DNA from: Planctomycetota bacterium | GTDB taxonomy: Bacteria; Planctomycetota; PUPC01; JACPCR01 | DNA: 64,000 bases | Direction of reading: 5' to 3' | NCBI GenBank assembly: GCA_027625095.1 | Contig: JAQBXN010000031.1 | Location: 1 to 64,000 of the forward strand | In this document: one piece after another, positions 25,768-35,236 of the stretch | Layout of the letters: each line of letters opens with the position of its first letter | Numbering within the stretch: the stretch's first letter is position 1 | Program-made: the position numbers and the translations under genes | Notes under the pieces: generated by a model | Database searches by the model: none | Seen by the model: only the letters and a program-made list of their open reading frames with translations | Told to the model about the DNA's origin: nothing

Positions 25768-26121
25768 TCAAACAGCCATAGTCTGTCGGTCTGATGATGA
25801 GAAGCATATGAACAAACGCGCCTCGATATCCCCTGTATTTCGTGCATTGTGAACTACATCACGCGGAATATTTATGGTGTCGCCAGGCCCCATGGGGATC
25901 TCATCGTCGCCGAAAGAGTGCAGGAGCTTTCCCTCTAAAACGTGCAATACCTCATCGCAATTAGGGTGATAATGACGAGGGTTGCTTTCTCCAGCATTCA
26001 GGACGCATAGGCCGGTAGTGAGGGATTCTGAATTTCCCTGGGCTGAGGAGGTGTACCATGTCAAGCTTCCCCATTCCATGTGCAATTGTGATGCTTCGTC
26101 CGCTTTGAGTAAATACTTCAT
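25768..26121 (-). CDS. Single-domain cupin protein
   Basis: A 117-residue cupin. Motif 1 is PRHYHPNCDEVLHVLEGK with metal ligands H50, H52 and E57. Motif 2 is PGDTINIPRDVVHNARN with H91. Small cupins of this kind are metal-dependent enzymes or ligand sensors; the substrate is not evident. It is separated from both neighbours by more than 140 bases and appears monocistronic. Confidence 0.85.
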   Translation of the reverse strand: MKYLLKADEASQLHMEWGSLTWYTSSAQGNSESLTTGLCVLNAGESNPRHYHPNCDEVLHVLEGKLLHSFGDDEIPMGPGDTINIPRDVVHNARNTGDIEARLFICFSSSDRQTMAV

Positions 26122-26262
26122 CGCTCCTTTGTGTGTGAACCATCCGGCGGGGTGTAAACAAAGCAGAGAGACTGTTTATGTTTCGCTGTGGTTTAGTCAA
26201 CCCACTGTTCCCTAAATTGTTTTGAATCCGCCGCTCAGGAGGATACTGAAGGAATAAACAAT

Positions 26263-28473
26263 TCACCTGCCGAGAAATGTGTTGCCGGACTGAGCAAGTG
26301 TAATTAGGTAGGGATCTGGAGCGAAACGGTCGCCGTGCTTGACTTGCAAAGTTTCGAGGGCATCTACTATTGTCGCCGGGCCCATGGAGTCTGCGAACTT
26401 GAGTAATCCACCCCGGAATGGCGGGAATCCAGTGCCGAAAATCATTGCAAGTTCCAGGTCCTCAGGATCTGGAACAACTTCCTCACGAAGGCATGCGGCA
26501 GCTTCATTTATCATGGAAAGTATGAGGCGGTCTTCGATTTCTTCAGCAGAGATATCGCTTCTGACTTGTATCCCCTCGGATTCTCTGACAATCTGCAGTA
26601 AATCTTGAATGCCCTCGGTATCTGGTTCCTTCAGTATTCCGTCATGGGAATAGAGACCTAAATTTACCTTTCTTCCCAAGCGGCCCGCCGCCAGGAATAC
26701 TGAAAAAATTGCTGCGGGGTTATGGACTTTCTTTAATTCCGTAAACATGCAAGCGGCGGCCTTATAGCCCACGTCGATGCCGACTTCGTCGAGCAGCTCG
26801 AGCGGGCCCATAGGCATACCAAAATCGGTCATTACATAATCAATCTCACGGACTGCAGCTCCCTCTTGAAGCAACAAGCCGGCCTCGTTCAGATAAGGAA
26901 GCAGTATTCTGTTTACCACAAACCCCGGCCTGTCTGCGCAGACAACGGGCGTCTTGCCGAGACGTTTTACAAATGCAACTGCAGTTGCAACAGTCTCTGC
27001 GGATGTGGCATTCCCGGGAATGATTTCTACCAATGGCATCCGATGCGGTGGATTGAAGAAATGCATACCGAGGAAGCGCTCAGGACAAAGCATGTCTTCC
27101 GCCATTTTATTGATGCTGAGGGCAGAAGTATTGGATGCGATCATCGCGTCCGAGGTAACCTGCTGCTCGATTTCGTTGAAAACTTTTTTCTTAATCGCAA
27201 GTTCTTCCACAACGGCTTCAATTACGAGGTCGCAGATCTTGAGCCCTTTCAGCTCGGTTGCGGGAGATATCAGGGACATTCTCTGGCGGGACTCACGGGC
27301 AGACATTTTTCTTTTCTTCACAGCATCACTGAAAAGCTTGCCAGCAATCTTCATACCTCTGGCAACCGCCTCTTCCGAGACATCACGAAGACGAACTGGG
27401 ATATCACGATAGGCCGTAATCTGGGCTATCCCTGCCCCCATGGTCCCAGCGCCCAGAATCGCAACACGGTTTATGCTTTTAGCGTCGGCGGCTGCTCCAG
27501 GAAGCCCCCTTACCTTTTTACCACGTTCGGAGAGGCGAAAAACGCGGATCAAGTTTTTAGAGGTTTCCGAACAGAGCAACGCGCCGACTTCTCTTGCTTC
27601 GATGGCATCACCGGCGCCAAGCGGATTTAGACCGTACGTTTTTTCAATAACATTAATCGCCTTCAGGGGCGCTGGATAATGTTTACCAGCTCTTGAGGCG
27701 ACCTGATTTCGCGCCACGGAGCATGCGATGGACACTCCAATAGGATTGCTCTCAATGAGTTTGTCTTTAAACGCTCTCCTGCGTTTGGGGCGGGTGATCG
27801 TTCCGTCAATGACTTTGCGTAATACCTCAATTGCACTGTTCAATAGTTTTTCCGCAGGAACCATCCAATCGGCCAAGCCGATCTTTAGCGCATTCTTCGC
27901 GTCGACAGCATTACCCGACAGGATCATCTGCAGGCCTCTGGACAAACCAACGACTCTGGGAAGACGCTGGGTACCTCCGAACCCCGGAAAAATTCCAAGA
28001 TTCACTTCAGGCAGGCCGAGTTGTGTCTTCGGATGGTCTGCGACCATCCGGTAATCGCAGGCCAGGGCGAGTTCCATTCCGCCCCCCAGACAGGCGCCTT
28101 TAATAGCTGCCAAAACGGGGACGTTAAGCTGCTCAAGTTTTCTGAATATTCGCTGCCCTTCCGCGGCTTTCGCCTCTCCCTCGCTTGATGTTTGGATGGC
28201 TGCAATTTCGTCAATATCCGCCCCGGCAACAAAGATATCTTCCTTTGCACTGATGATGATGACACCTTGTACAGCTGAGTCGTCTCTGAGTTCATCAATA
28301 ACGCGTTCGAATTTCTCTAACACGGATGCACTCAATTTATTTATCTTCTCACCCGGAAGGTCGAACTCCAGAACGACCAATCCATCCGTGCATGTTTGCT
28401 TTATCGGCTCCTCTTCAGGGAGACGTTTGTGAGCATTGAACTTCGGCCGGATTGAAGGTCTTATTTTCAACAT
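26263..28473 (-). CDS. fadB: Multifunctional enoyl-CoA hydratase/3-hydroxyacyl-CoA dehydrogenase (FadB/FadJ type)
   Basis: A 736-residue beta-oxidation enzyme. The N-terminal crotonase domain (about 30-220) has FVAGADIDEIA and the oxyanion segment GGGMELALACDYR. The NAD-binding domain begins at about 340 with ILGAGTMGAGIAQ, and HFFNPPHRMPLVEIIPG near 475 is the dehydrogenase signature. The C-terminal domains (about 525-736) carry GPLELLDEVGIDVG and FGTGFPPFRGG. It hydrates enoyl-CoA and oxidises the 3-hydroxyacyl-CoA. The start is the ATG at 28473 with a strong AAAGGAGG site. Its first codons overlap the end of the thiolase gene by 7 bases, which points to translational coupling. Last gene of the three-gene acyl-CoA operon. 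Confidence 0.92.
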   Translation of the reverse strand: MLKIRPSIRPKFNAHKRLPEEEPIKQTCTDGLVVLEFDLPGEKINKLSASVLEKFERVIDELRDDSAVQGVIIISAKEDIFVAGADIDEIAAIQTSSEGEAKAAEGQRIFRKLEQLNVPVLAAIKGACLGGGMELALACDYRMVADHPKTQLGLPEVNLGIFPGFGGTQRLPRVVGLSRGLQMILSGNAVDAKNALKIGLADWMVPAEKLLNSAIEVLRKVIDGTITRPKRRRAFKDKLIESNPIGVSIACSVARNQVASRAGKHYPAPLKAINVIEKTYGLNPLGAGDAIEAREVGALLCSETSKNLIRVFRLSERGKKVRGLPGAAADAKSINRVAILGAGTMGAGIAQITAYRDIPVRLRDVSEEAVARGMKIAGKLFSDAVKKRKMSARESRQRMSLISPATELKGLKICDLVIEAVVEELAIKKKVFNEIEQQVTSDAMIASNTSALSINKMAEDMLCPERFLGMHFFNPPHRMPLVEIIPGNATSAETVATAVAFVKRLGKTPVVCADRPGFVVNRILLPYLNEAGLLLQEGAAVREIDYVMTDFGMPMGPLELLDEVGIDVGYKAAACMFTELKKVHNPAAIFSVFLAAGRLGRKVNLGLYSHDGILKEPDTEGIQDLLQIVRESEGIQVRSDISAEEIEDRLILSMINEAAACLREEVVPDPEDLELAMIFGTGFPPFRGGLLKFADSMGPATIVDALETLQVKHGDRFAPDPYLITLAQSGNTFLGR

Positions 28474-29774
28474 GATGAGTTCCTCCTTTCGAGTACAAGC
28501 GAGCCCCCCAAGCCTCCCCCCACGCACAAGGTCGCCAGGCCGAATTGCACATCTCTTCTGTCCATTTCCTGCAGGAGAGTAATGATAAGACGAGTCCCCG
28601 TTGCACCGACAGGATGTCCCAGAGCAATACCTCCGCCGTTAACGTTCATTATTTCCGGATCAATGGCTCCAACTGCTTCAGACCTGTCCAGCATAGTCTC
28701 GGCAAATTTCTTTGATTCGAACGCTCTGACATTTGCCAGAACCTGCGCGGCAAAAGCTTCGTTCAACTCTATCAATTCAATGTCCTTCATAGAGAGCCCC
28801 GCTCTGTCCAGAGCCTTTGGAGTTGCATGTACAGGGCCGAGTCCCATCCGCTCCGGGTGAAGCCCTGCATAGGCCCAGCTCCGCAGATACCCCAAAGGCT
28901 CAATTCCAAGTGAGCGGCATTTTTCCGCAGACATCACTAGAACCGCTGCAGCACCATCTGTGATTTGAGATGAATTCCCAGGTGTGACAGTGCCATTTCT
29001 TACATCAAAAAACGGGCGGAGTCTTGCAAGCTTTTCCAGCGAGGAATCTTCACGGATTCCGTTGTCATAAGATATAGTGTCGGAATAGCTGGGTGGGACG
29101 TACACAGGAACAATCTCATCGCGGTAACGCCGGTTCCTCTGGGCATCGATTGCTTTCGTATGACTGTGAAGCGCGAGTTCATCTTGCTCCTGGCGTGAAA
29201 TATTCCACTCGTTTGCGAGCAATTCAGCAGTCTGCCCCATCAGCATTCCGGAGAATGGATCCGTCAGTCCACGTACAAGTGCTGGGATCGGCTTAAAATG
29301 GCGCGGCCGAAGTTTCAGTACGGTTGAAAGCTTTTCAGTGACGGTTTTTGCTTTTTGAATTCCTGCCGCGATTTCCGCAAATTCACGCCCGAATACAAGC
29401 GGCATGTTCGACATTGATTCAGTTCCTCCGGCGAGAACAGTCTCCGCTTGTCCGGTCAGGATTTTTTCTGCCGCAGTGGTAATTGCTTCAAAGCCGGATG
29501 CGCAATTCCGATGAACGGTATGGGCGGGACGACTCCGAGGAACACCAGACCGAAGTGCTATCACGCGGGCGATGTTCATCGCATCCATGGGATTACCGAC
29601 ATTGCCAAAGACCGTCTCGTCGACAATCGAGGGATCCAGCTCGAGCCTGTAGAACAGCTCTGAGGCGGCGAGTCTACCTAACTCATCGGCTTCGATGTCT
29701 TTGAAAACTGTTCCCGCCTTAATGAACGGAGTTCTACATCCACCGACAATGGCAATATCTTTCAGCTGTTCCAT
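28467..29774 (-). CDS. fadI: Acetyl-CoA acyltransferase (thiolase)
   Basis: A 435-residue thiolase, start ATG at 29774 (MEQLKDIAIVGG). The nucleophile C91 is in HRNCASGFEA. The LNEAFAAQ motif, GGGIALGHPVGATG (His near 385) and CVGGGLG (acid/base Cys near 415) are all present. It catalyses thiolytic release of acetyl-CoA, the last beta-oxidation step. The pairing with the downstream FadB-type protein is the standard alpha/beta arrangement; the closer resemblance is to FadI/trifunctional-beta types, but the symbol is tentative. 10 bases separate it from the upstream CoA-ligase gene. Confidence 0.9.
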   Translation of the reverse strand: MEQLKDIAIVGGCRTPFIKAGTVFKDIEADELGRLAASELFYRLELDPSIVDETVFGNVGNPMDAMNIARVIALRSGVPRSRPAHTVHRNCASGFEAITTAAEKILTGQAETVLAGGTESMSNMPLVFGREFAEIAAGIQKAKTVTEKLSTVLKLRPRHFKPIPALVRGLTDPFSGMLMGQTAELLANEWNISRQEQDELALHSHTKAIDAQRNRRYRDEIVPVYVPPSYSDTISYDNGIREDSSLEKLARLRPFFDVRNGTVTPGNSSQITDGAAAVLVMSAEKCRSLGIEPLGYLRSWAYAGLHPERMGLGPVHATPKALDRAGLSMKDIELIELNEAFAAQVLANVRAFESKKFAETMLDRSEAVGAIDPEIMNVNGGGIALGHPVGATGTRLIITLLQEMDRRDVQFGLATLCVGGGLGGSLVLERRNSSC

Positions 29775-29784
29775 TTCATCACCC

Positions 29785-31269
29785 TCAATTGTTGGGCCGG
29801 TTATCAACTATGCGGCGTTCCTTCATCTCTGTCTCCATGCCCAGTTTCACGAGCATGTCATTTAGAGGAAGAACATTAATACGACTCGGAGCGAGTTCCG
29901 TGGCGAGACGCAATTCTTCTTTGAGACGATCAGCAGCGAATTCTCTTTCGGTTCCTTGTTGAAGGCTGATGTTGAGCACTAACTCATCGAGATCGAACGG
30001 GTCATTGTTTCGTTTCCCGATTTCGACCTGCCATTCGTCGATAACCTTGTTGCTTGAAAGCACCTCACCGATGCTGCTCAGATTGACCAGCGTGCCCTTA
30101 ATCTTCGTGGATTTCAGTTCCTTGACATTGGAAAGACGCGTGATGTCGCTTGAAATGCGCGGCACATTTCGTCCGCAATAAGGACACTGATTCGTGACAA
30201 TACCGCCGCGTGCAATGTCACCTGTTCTGTATCGAATAACACAACTGCCCCGGGCATTCAGGGTGGTATAGACAAGTTCACCGTCTTCACCCTCGGCGAC
30301 ATGTTCACCTGTATCAGGATCGATGACTTCAAATATTTCCATGTCAGGATAGGTGTGATATCCGCTGCTGATTCCCTGCTCGGCGGGACATTCACCCCAG
30401 GCCATTCGGGCTTCGGTAAATCCGTAGGTGCCGAAAATGAGAGGATCTTTTGAGCCCAACTCTTTGAGCAGGGAAGTCATCTTCTCCTTCAGTCCCCGTG
30501 TGACTTTTTCTGCGCCCAACACAACTTTTGTAACGGAACTGAAATCATGTTCTTCATTCGCCGCGGCTCGCAGCAAGTGATAGGTGTAGCCGGGCATGCC
30601 AATGATGAGTGATGGTTTCATACGATCTATGGCACGGATATTCCCGGCAGTCCCCATCACTTTTCCGCCACCTGTGGATAAAACCAGAACACCTCTTGAA
30701 AGCCCCGCAAGTGCTGTCTGCCAGAATGCAAGGTGGGGTGCATAGGGGAACATATTCACCACGCGATCGTCACTGGTTATATTGAAAATATCGAGGAGTC
30801 TTTCCCCTGCCTCTTCCAGGCGATCTATGTCGTGCTTTGTGTAGAGGAACGAGACCGGCTCAGCCGAGCGACCGGTGGTGGCGGTCATCAGCACTGGTTT
30901 GTATTCGAGTTTGATTTCTTCCTTCACTGCTTCGCCGCCGAAAATGACTTTTCTTGCCAGCAGAGCGGCCAGCTTTGTCTTTGGCCAGTGTTCTCGAATC
31001 AACTCAGGTGTCGGCTGCAGAATAAATGAACGATATCCCTGGGGGTTGGTATCTGTTGGGAGAAAGTCTGCCTTTGTAGTGAGAGGCAGGCTCCTCAAAT
31101 CTTCAAAAGATTTTAGATGCTCAGGCTTGAGCCCACGCTCTTTGTAAAGGCCCCTATAGAAAGGGTGGAACGGCAGGACCTGCTCGGCCAGAAAACGGCG
31201 CAGACTTGCGACCTGGCGTTCCCTGCGAGCCTGTGGTTTATGTGAGGCTACTGGCTTCCATAAAGACAT
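29785..31269 (-). CDS. Phenylacetate-CoA ligase-like AMP-binding enzyme
   Basis: A 494-residue PaaK-like acyl-adenylate-forming protein. The N-terminus has PFYRGLYKERGL, typical of the family. The nucleotide loop is TATTGRSAEP (about 148-157), GTYGFTEARMAWGEC lies near 310-324, and YRTGDIA with a metal-binding CPYCGR motif follows near 352-366. It would activate an aryl or fatty acid to its CoA thioester. The ATG at 31269 is preceded by AGGAGGGG; an upstream frame extension is not family-like. First gene of the operon with thiolase and FadB, which suggests a dedicated acid-degradation unit. Confidence 0.82.
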   Translation of the reverse strand: MSLWKPVASHKPQARRERQVASLRRFLAEQVLPFHPFYRGLYKERGLKPEHLKSFEDLRSLPLTTKADFLPTDTNPQGYRSFILQPTPELIREHWPKTKLAALLARKVIFGGEAVKEEIKLEYKPVLMTATTGRSAEPVSFLYTKHDIDRLEEAGERLLDIFNITSDDRVVNMFPYAPHLAFWQTALAGLSRGVLVLSTGGGKVMGTAGNIRAIDRMKPSLIIGMPGYTYHLLRAAANEEHDFSSVTKVVLGAEKVTRGLKEKMTSLLKELGSKDPLIFGTYGFTEARMAWGECPAEQGISSGYHTYPDMEIFEVIDPDTGEHVAEGEDGELVYTTLNARGSCVIRYRTGDIARGGIVTNQCPYCGRNVPRISSDITRLSNVKELKSTKIKGTLVNLSSIGEVLSSNKVIDEWQVEIGKRNNDPFDLDELVLNISLQQGTEREFAADRLKEELRLATELAPSRINVLPLNDMLVKLGMETEMKERRIVDNRPNN

Positions 31270-31523
31270 GATGCCCCTCCTATATGAAAGACTTAAAGCC
31301 CAGCCGAGTTTTGTTCCTAACCCCTCCGAATTGCGGTGTACGGGACGAAGTCGGCTGAATATCATTCACCAACTCTCCAAGCTCGACCCAAATATACCCC
31401 CAAATTGTCCCGATCAAATAAAATGCGATGACAATAAACGACTTCTTTATGCCGGCTCACAGCGATTGTTAAGTTTTGCTCGATTGTTTGGCTTCCGTTG
31501 TTTCTGGAGTAAGTTCAGCATCA

Positions 31524-31551
31524 TTGCCGGGGAAAATGTCATACCTATAAT
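31524..31551 (+). promoter_or_regulatory. Putative sigma-70-type promoter of the YihY gene
   Basis: TTGCCG and a perfect TATAAT are 16 bases apart, with the -10 box 32 bases before the ATG at 31584. It sits in the 314-base divergent gap between the CoA-ligase operon and the YihY gene, which otherwise holds no gene. A weaker candidate for the opposite operon is TTGATC/TATATT (31417-31391, minus strand, 15-base spacer). Confidence 0.5.
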
Positions 31552-31583
31552 TCCTCGAAACTGACTATCCACGAGCCAGATTG

Positions 31584-33095
31584 ATGAAATCCGAAGAATC
31601 CGAAGAAAAAATAAAGGGGGAGAACAAGGCTTCAGATAAGCCAAAAGAAGGACTCGTTGTTCGCCTGATTTCCCTCCTCGAAAGAGGAAGGCATTTTGCC
31701 CTGAACGGAATTTGGGAAATTGACGATCAGGTGCATAAGCTACCCATCAAGTTCCTGATTAATCTGGTCAGGCTGGGCTCAGTCTCATTCAGGGGATTCG
31801 TAGATAACAAATGCCAACTGCGAGCTGCTGCACTGACATATGCGACAGTGTTTTCACTCATTCCGATCCTCGCCCTCGGCTTTGCTATGGCCGGCGCTTT
31901 CAAGGGGCAGATCCAGGAGCACATCACCAAACTACAGACTTACGTTATTCAAAAACTGGCCCCGGAATCAGGTGGCCTATCCGGCGAAGTGGTGAAAAAA
32001 ATAAATGGATTTATCGAAAACTACCACAACCTTTCTATCGGGGCGGTCGGGGCGTTTGTTCTTGTGCTGACGGTGGTGTCACTGTTAACGCAGGTTGAAT
32101 CTGCGCTAAACGAAGCCTGGGGAGTTCGGCGTAAGCGCCGGATATCTCAGCGGGTTCTCCTGGGCTGGGGAATGGTGACCCTCGGTACGATTATTCTGGC
32201 CTCATCATTCAGTCTCACTGCCGGCGTGGCCGCTATCCCTGCAGTTAAGCGATTCCTTGAAATCAACTTTATTGCATCCGCTATTCGATTTCTTACCCCT
32301 TATTTTATCACTGCCAGCTTTCTGGGGATCGTTTACAAATTCATGCCCAACACGCAGGTGGACTTTAAACCCGCATGTATTGGCGGGTTATCCGCTGGAA
32401 TCCTGTGGGAGACTTCCAAAGAAATCTATGTGTATTACGTTGCCCGGGTATTGACGTCTGATGCGGGGGTTTACGCGAAGGTGTATTCCGGTATGGCAGC
32501 CGTTCCCCTGTTCATGCTGTGGATTTACCTGAGTTGGGTTATTTTCCTTCTCGGTGCGGAGATATCATTTGCCGTTCAAAACACCAGCACCTATATGCTT
32601 GAACGGCAGACGCGTGGCATCAGCCTGCGTTTCAAGCAGCTCATGTATATTCGAGTCATGCTCCTCGTTGGAAAATACTTCAGATGTGGAAAAGTAGGGC
32701 CAGAGATTGACACTCTTGTCTTGGAAACAGGTGCCTCCTCTCGCCTGTTGCGAAACGTGACTTACGATCTGTGCCAGGCTGGTATTCTGGTGGAGACGGC
32801 GATGCCTGAAAGCCGGTTCACGCCAGCACTACCACTTAACATGTTGACGCCGCATACTGTCCTGACCAAAACAAATGAACTAGGCCGTCATCCTGAATCC
32901 GACAAAACTCCGGCTGACCTCTATTTTGCCGAGGAACTTCTCGGCAAGGCTGAGAAATCGAGGGAGGCTTTGTTCAAGGATGAAACTTTTGATGATTTGG
33001 TCAGCCTGTTGATTCAACAATCCCCTGAGGTACTGCCCGTTGGTCAAGCAGAGACCAAAATCTCGGAAACGACAATTATCGCGGAAAATCAGTAG
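31584..33095 (+). CDS. YihY/BrkB-family inner membrane protein
   Basis: A 503-residue protein. A charged N-terminus (1-70) is followed by about six membrane helices between about 80 and 330, including LRAAALTYATVFSLIPILALG, LVLTVVSLLTQVESALNEAWG and MAAVPLFMLWIYLSWVIFLLGAEI, the classic YihY/BrkB (formerly mis-annotated RNase BN) segments. The last 160 residues are soluble and winged-helix-like (LETGASSRLLRNVTYDLCQAGILVETA), a common C-terminal extension in this family. Molecular function unknown. ATG preferred over the TTG one codon earlier. Confidence 0.87.
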   Translation: MKSEESEEKIKGENKASDKPKEGLVVRLISLLERGRHFALNGIWEIDDQVHKLPIKFLINLVRLGSVSFRGFVDNKCQLRAAALTYATVFSLIPILALGFAMAGAFKGQIQEHITKLQTYVIQKLAPESGGLSGEVVKKINGFIENYHNLSIGAVGAFVLVLTVVSLLTQVESALNEAWGVRRKRRISQRVLLGWGMVTLGTIILASSFSLTAGVAAIPAVKRFLEINFIASAIRFLTPYFITASFLGIVYKFMPNTQVDFKPACIGGLSAGILWETSKEIYVYYVARVLTSDAGVYAKVYSGMAAVPLFMLWIYLSWVIFLLGAEISFAVQNTSTYMLERQTRGISLRFKQLMYIRVMLLVGKYFRCGKVGPEIDTLVLETGASSRLLRNVTYDLCQAGILVETAMPESRFTPALPLNMLTPHTVLTKTNELGRHPESDKTPADLYFAEELLGKAEKSREALFKDETFDDLVSLLIQQSPEVLPVGQAETKISETTIIAENQ

Positions 33096-33121
33096 GCGAT
33101 TGAGTTCAAGTGGCAAATTAA

Positions 33122-33140
33122 TAGCTGTAAATTACAGCTA
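33122..33140. promoter_or_regulatory. Perfect 19-base palindrome upstream of the transhydrogenase gene
   Basis: TAGCTGTAA-A-TTACAGCTA, 59 bases before the start of the next gene. Perfect dyads like this are typical operators for dimeric repressors, but no regulator gene is adjacent and there is no T run to suggest a terminator. Confidence 0.45.
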
Positions 33141-33198
33141 GCTCGGAAAAGAGGCAGATAATTGAGACTCGCCTGCATACCAAAATCAGGAATAGAAG

Positions 33199-34614
33199 AT
33201 GGATCCAAAAGACTACGATCTGGTGGTGATTGGTTCTGGGCCAGCCGGAGAGAAGGGAGCGGCACAAGTTGCTTACTTCGGTAAGAAAGTGGCGATTATC
33301 GAGAAAGAACCCCACTTCGGCGGCGCCGCGGCAAATACCGGTACCTTGCCCAGCAAGACTCTGCGCGAAACATCCATGATGCTGTCTGGCTTCAGGGCTC
33401 GTGGGCTCTACGGTGTCGATCTGTCATTGCGCCGGGAAGCAACTGTCCGCGATTTTCTGTATCGAGAGGAGCAGGTGGTTGCCGCAGAAAGGGAACGGGC
33501 TAACTCAAATGTAGCTCGACACGGCATTGATGTTTATCGAGGCTTAGGATCATTTGTAGATCCTCACACTGTAAGGGTACAGCTCGACGATGGTGGAGAA
33601 GAATTCATTCGCGGCGAAGTCATTCTTGTTTCTACTGGTTCCTACCCACATAGGCCCGATATTTACGAGTTCGATCATCCACTGGTTTACGATTCGGACG
33701 AAATCCTGCAGATTCACATCATGCCCAAGATCCTTGCCGTAGTTGGTGCTGGTGTAATTGGGAGTGAATACGCCTGTCTGTTTAAGGCCCTGGATGTTGA
33801 TGTTCATCTGATTGATGGGCGTGAAGAGCTTATGGGTTTTCTGGACCGTGAAATCTCTACTTCTCTGAAAACAAGGATGCAGAAAATCGGTATCGAAATG
33901 GTCATGCCCGATTCTGTAGAGTCCTGTGTGGCGACCGATACCGATGTCACTTTGACGCTGGCATCCGGCCGAAAGCTCGTCGTGGATGCTGTGCTGGTTG
34001 CATCTGGCCGGACCGGCAACACTGCTAAACTGAATGTGGATGCTGCAGGACTTGAAATGGGACGACGCGGGCAAATGTCGGTCAACGAAAATTACCAGAC
34101 AAACGTGCCACATATTTATGCGGCTGGCGACGTTATCGGTTTTCCTGCGCTGGCATCTACCTCAATGGAACAGGCAAGGCTGGCGATGGTCCACGCGTTC
34201 AATCTGCAATACAAGAAAGAGGTGGCTCCAATCTTGCCGTACGGAATTTATACAATTCCCGAAGTCAGTATGGCCGGCGAGTCGGAGGAATCAGCCAAAG
34301 AGAAGGGCATCGATTACGTCGTTGGCAGAGCCTCTTACGCCAATAACGCCCGAGGGATGATCATCGGCGATTTTGATGGATTTCTGAAACTGCTCTACAG
34401 ATCCGAGGACATGAAACTCATCGGTGCTCACGTGATTGGTGAGATTGCATCGGAGATACTGCACATTGGGCTCATAGCCATGATGACGGATTCATCGAAT
34501 GAGTTGTTCATGCGGACTTGCTTCAATTACCCGACGCTGGGTGAGCTATACAAATACGCCACCTACGATGCGATGGGCAACCTGGCGAAACGCAAAACCG
34601 CAGAGAAGGATTGA
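33199..34614 (+). CDS. sthA: Soluble pyridine nucleotide transhydrogenase (SthA-like)
   Basis: A 471-residue flavoprotein of the dihydrolipoamide dehydrogenase fold. FAD motif VVIGSGPAG (9-17), NAD(P) motif VVGAGVIGSEYA (about 177-188), YAAGDVIGFP (about 310-319) and the dimer domain are complete. The redox-disulfide segment reads GGAAANTGTLPSK (41-53): A44 and T49 replace the two cysteines of lipoamide dehydrogenases. This fits SthA, which exchanges hydride between NADPH and NAD without a disulfide, although E. coli SthA keeps one of the cysteines. GGAATAGAAG precedes the ATG. Monocistronic, convergent with ribB. Confidence 0.85.
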   Translation: MDPKDYDLVVIGSGPAGEKGAAQVAYFGKKVAIIEKEPHFGGAAANTGTLPSKTLRETSMMLSGFRARGLYGVDLSLRREATVRDFLYREEQVVAAERERANSNVARHGIDVYRGLGSFVDPHTVRVQLDDGGEEFIRGEVILVSTGSYPHRPDIYEFDHPLVYDSDEILQIHIMPKILAVVGAGVIGSEYACLFKALDVDVHLIDGREELMGFLDREISTSLKTRMQKIGIEMVMPDSVESCVATDTDVTLTLASGRKLVVDAVLVASGRTGNTAKLNVDAAGLEMGRRGQMSVNENYQTNVPHIYAAGDVIGFPALASTSMEQARLAMVHAFNLQYKKEVAPILPYGIYTIPEVSMAGESEESAKEKGIDYVVGRASYANNARGMIIGDFDGFLKLLYRSEDMKLIGAHVIGEIASEILHIGLIAMMTDSSNELFMRTCFNYPTLGELYKYATYDAMGNLAKRKTAEKD

Positions 34615-34633
34615 TCTCGATTTCCTGACTCCC

Positions 34634-35236
34634 CTACTCTGCCTGCACAAGCTCTCGAATCGCCTGGATGGTGCAGATCTTTATCGAATGCCTCATGGAG
34701 AACGCCTGAAGCTGCGGCATCTTCGCCATCGAGCCGTCGGGGTTCATGATCTCCGCTATCAGAGACACTGGCTGCAGGCTGGCGAGTCGCATGAGTTCGA
34801 CCGCGCCTTCGGTATGGCCTGCACGTTCCAGGACCCCCCCCGGAGCGGCCCGCAGGGGGAACATGTGACCGGGGCGAACAAAATCGTCCGGCGATGCATC
34901 CGATGCCAGCACCTTCTGAATGGTCGTCCAGCGATCATTCACACTGACTCCTGTCGAGATGCCCTCACAGGCATCGATGGTCACAGTGAATGGTGTTCCA
35001 AAATGGCACGTGTTTTTTTCTACCATGGGGTGCAGTCTGAGACTTTCAGCCTTCTCATTCGATATCGGCATACAAAGGAATCCACGTGCGAAGGTCAGCA
35101 TGAAATTGATCGCTTCCGGGGTTGCCTTTTCCGCAGCGAGGAGAAGATCGCCTTCGTTCTCGCGGTCTTCGGCGTCGACCAGGATCACCATTTTTCCCTG
35201 CTGAAGCTCATCAATGATTTCAGAAATGGGGCTCAT
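34634..35236 (-). CDS. ribB: 3,4-dihydroxy-2-butanone 4-phosphate synthase
   Basis: A 200-residue single-domain RibB. Active-site segments EDRENEGDLLLAAE (near 23-36), NFMLTFARGFLC, STGVSVNDR and RPGHMFPLRAAPGGVLERAGHTEGAVEL are all present. It converts ribulose 5-phosphate to the four-carbon precursor of riboflavin with Mg2+. There is no GTP cyclohydrolase II domain, so it is the stand-alone form, and no other rib gene is in the window. It overlaps the end of the radical SAM gene upstream by 4 bases, so the two are probably co-translated. Confidence 0.93.
   Translation of the reverse strand: MSPISEIIDELQQGKMVILVDAEDRENEGDLLLAAEKATPEAINFMLTFARGFLCMPISNEKAESLRLHPMVEKNTCHFGTPFTVTIDACEGISTGVSVNDRWTTIQKVLASDASPDDFVRPGHMFPLRAAPGGVLERAGHTEGAVELMRLASLQPVSLIAEIMNPDGSMAKMPQLQAFSMRHSIKICTIQAIRELVQAE

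Noticed and set aside
33122..33140. Intrinsic terminator for the YihY gene
   Set aside because: The dyad is AT-rich with no loop of usual size and no T tract after it.
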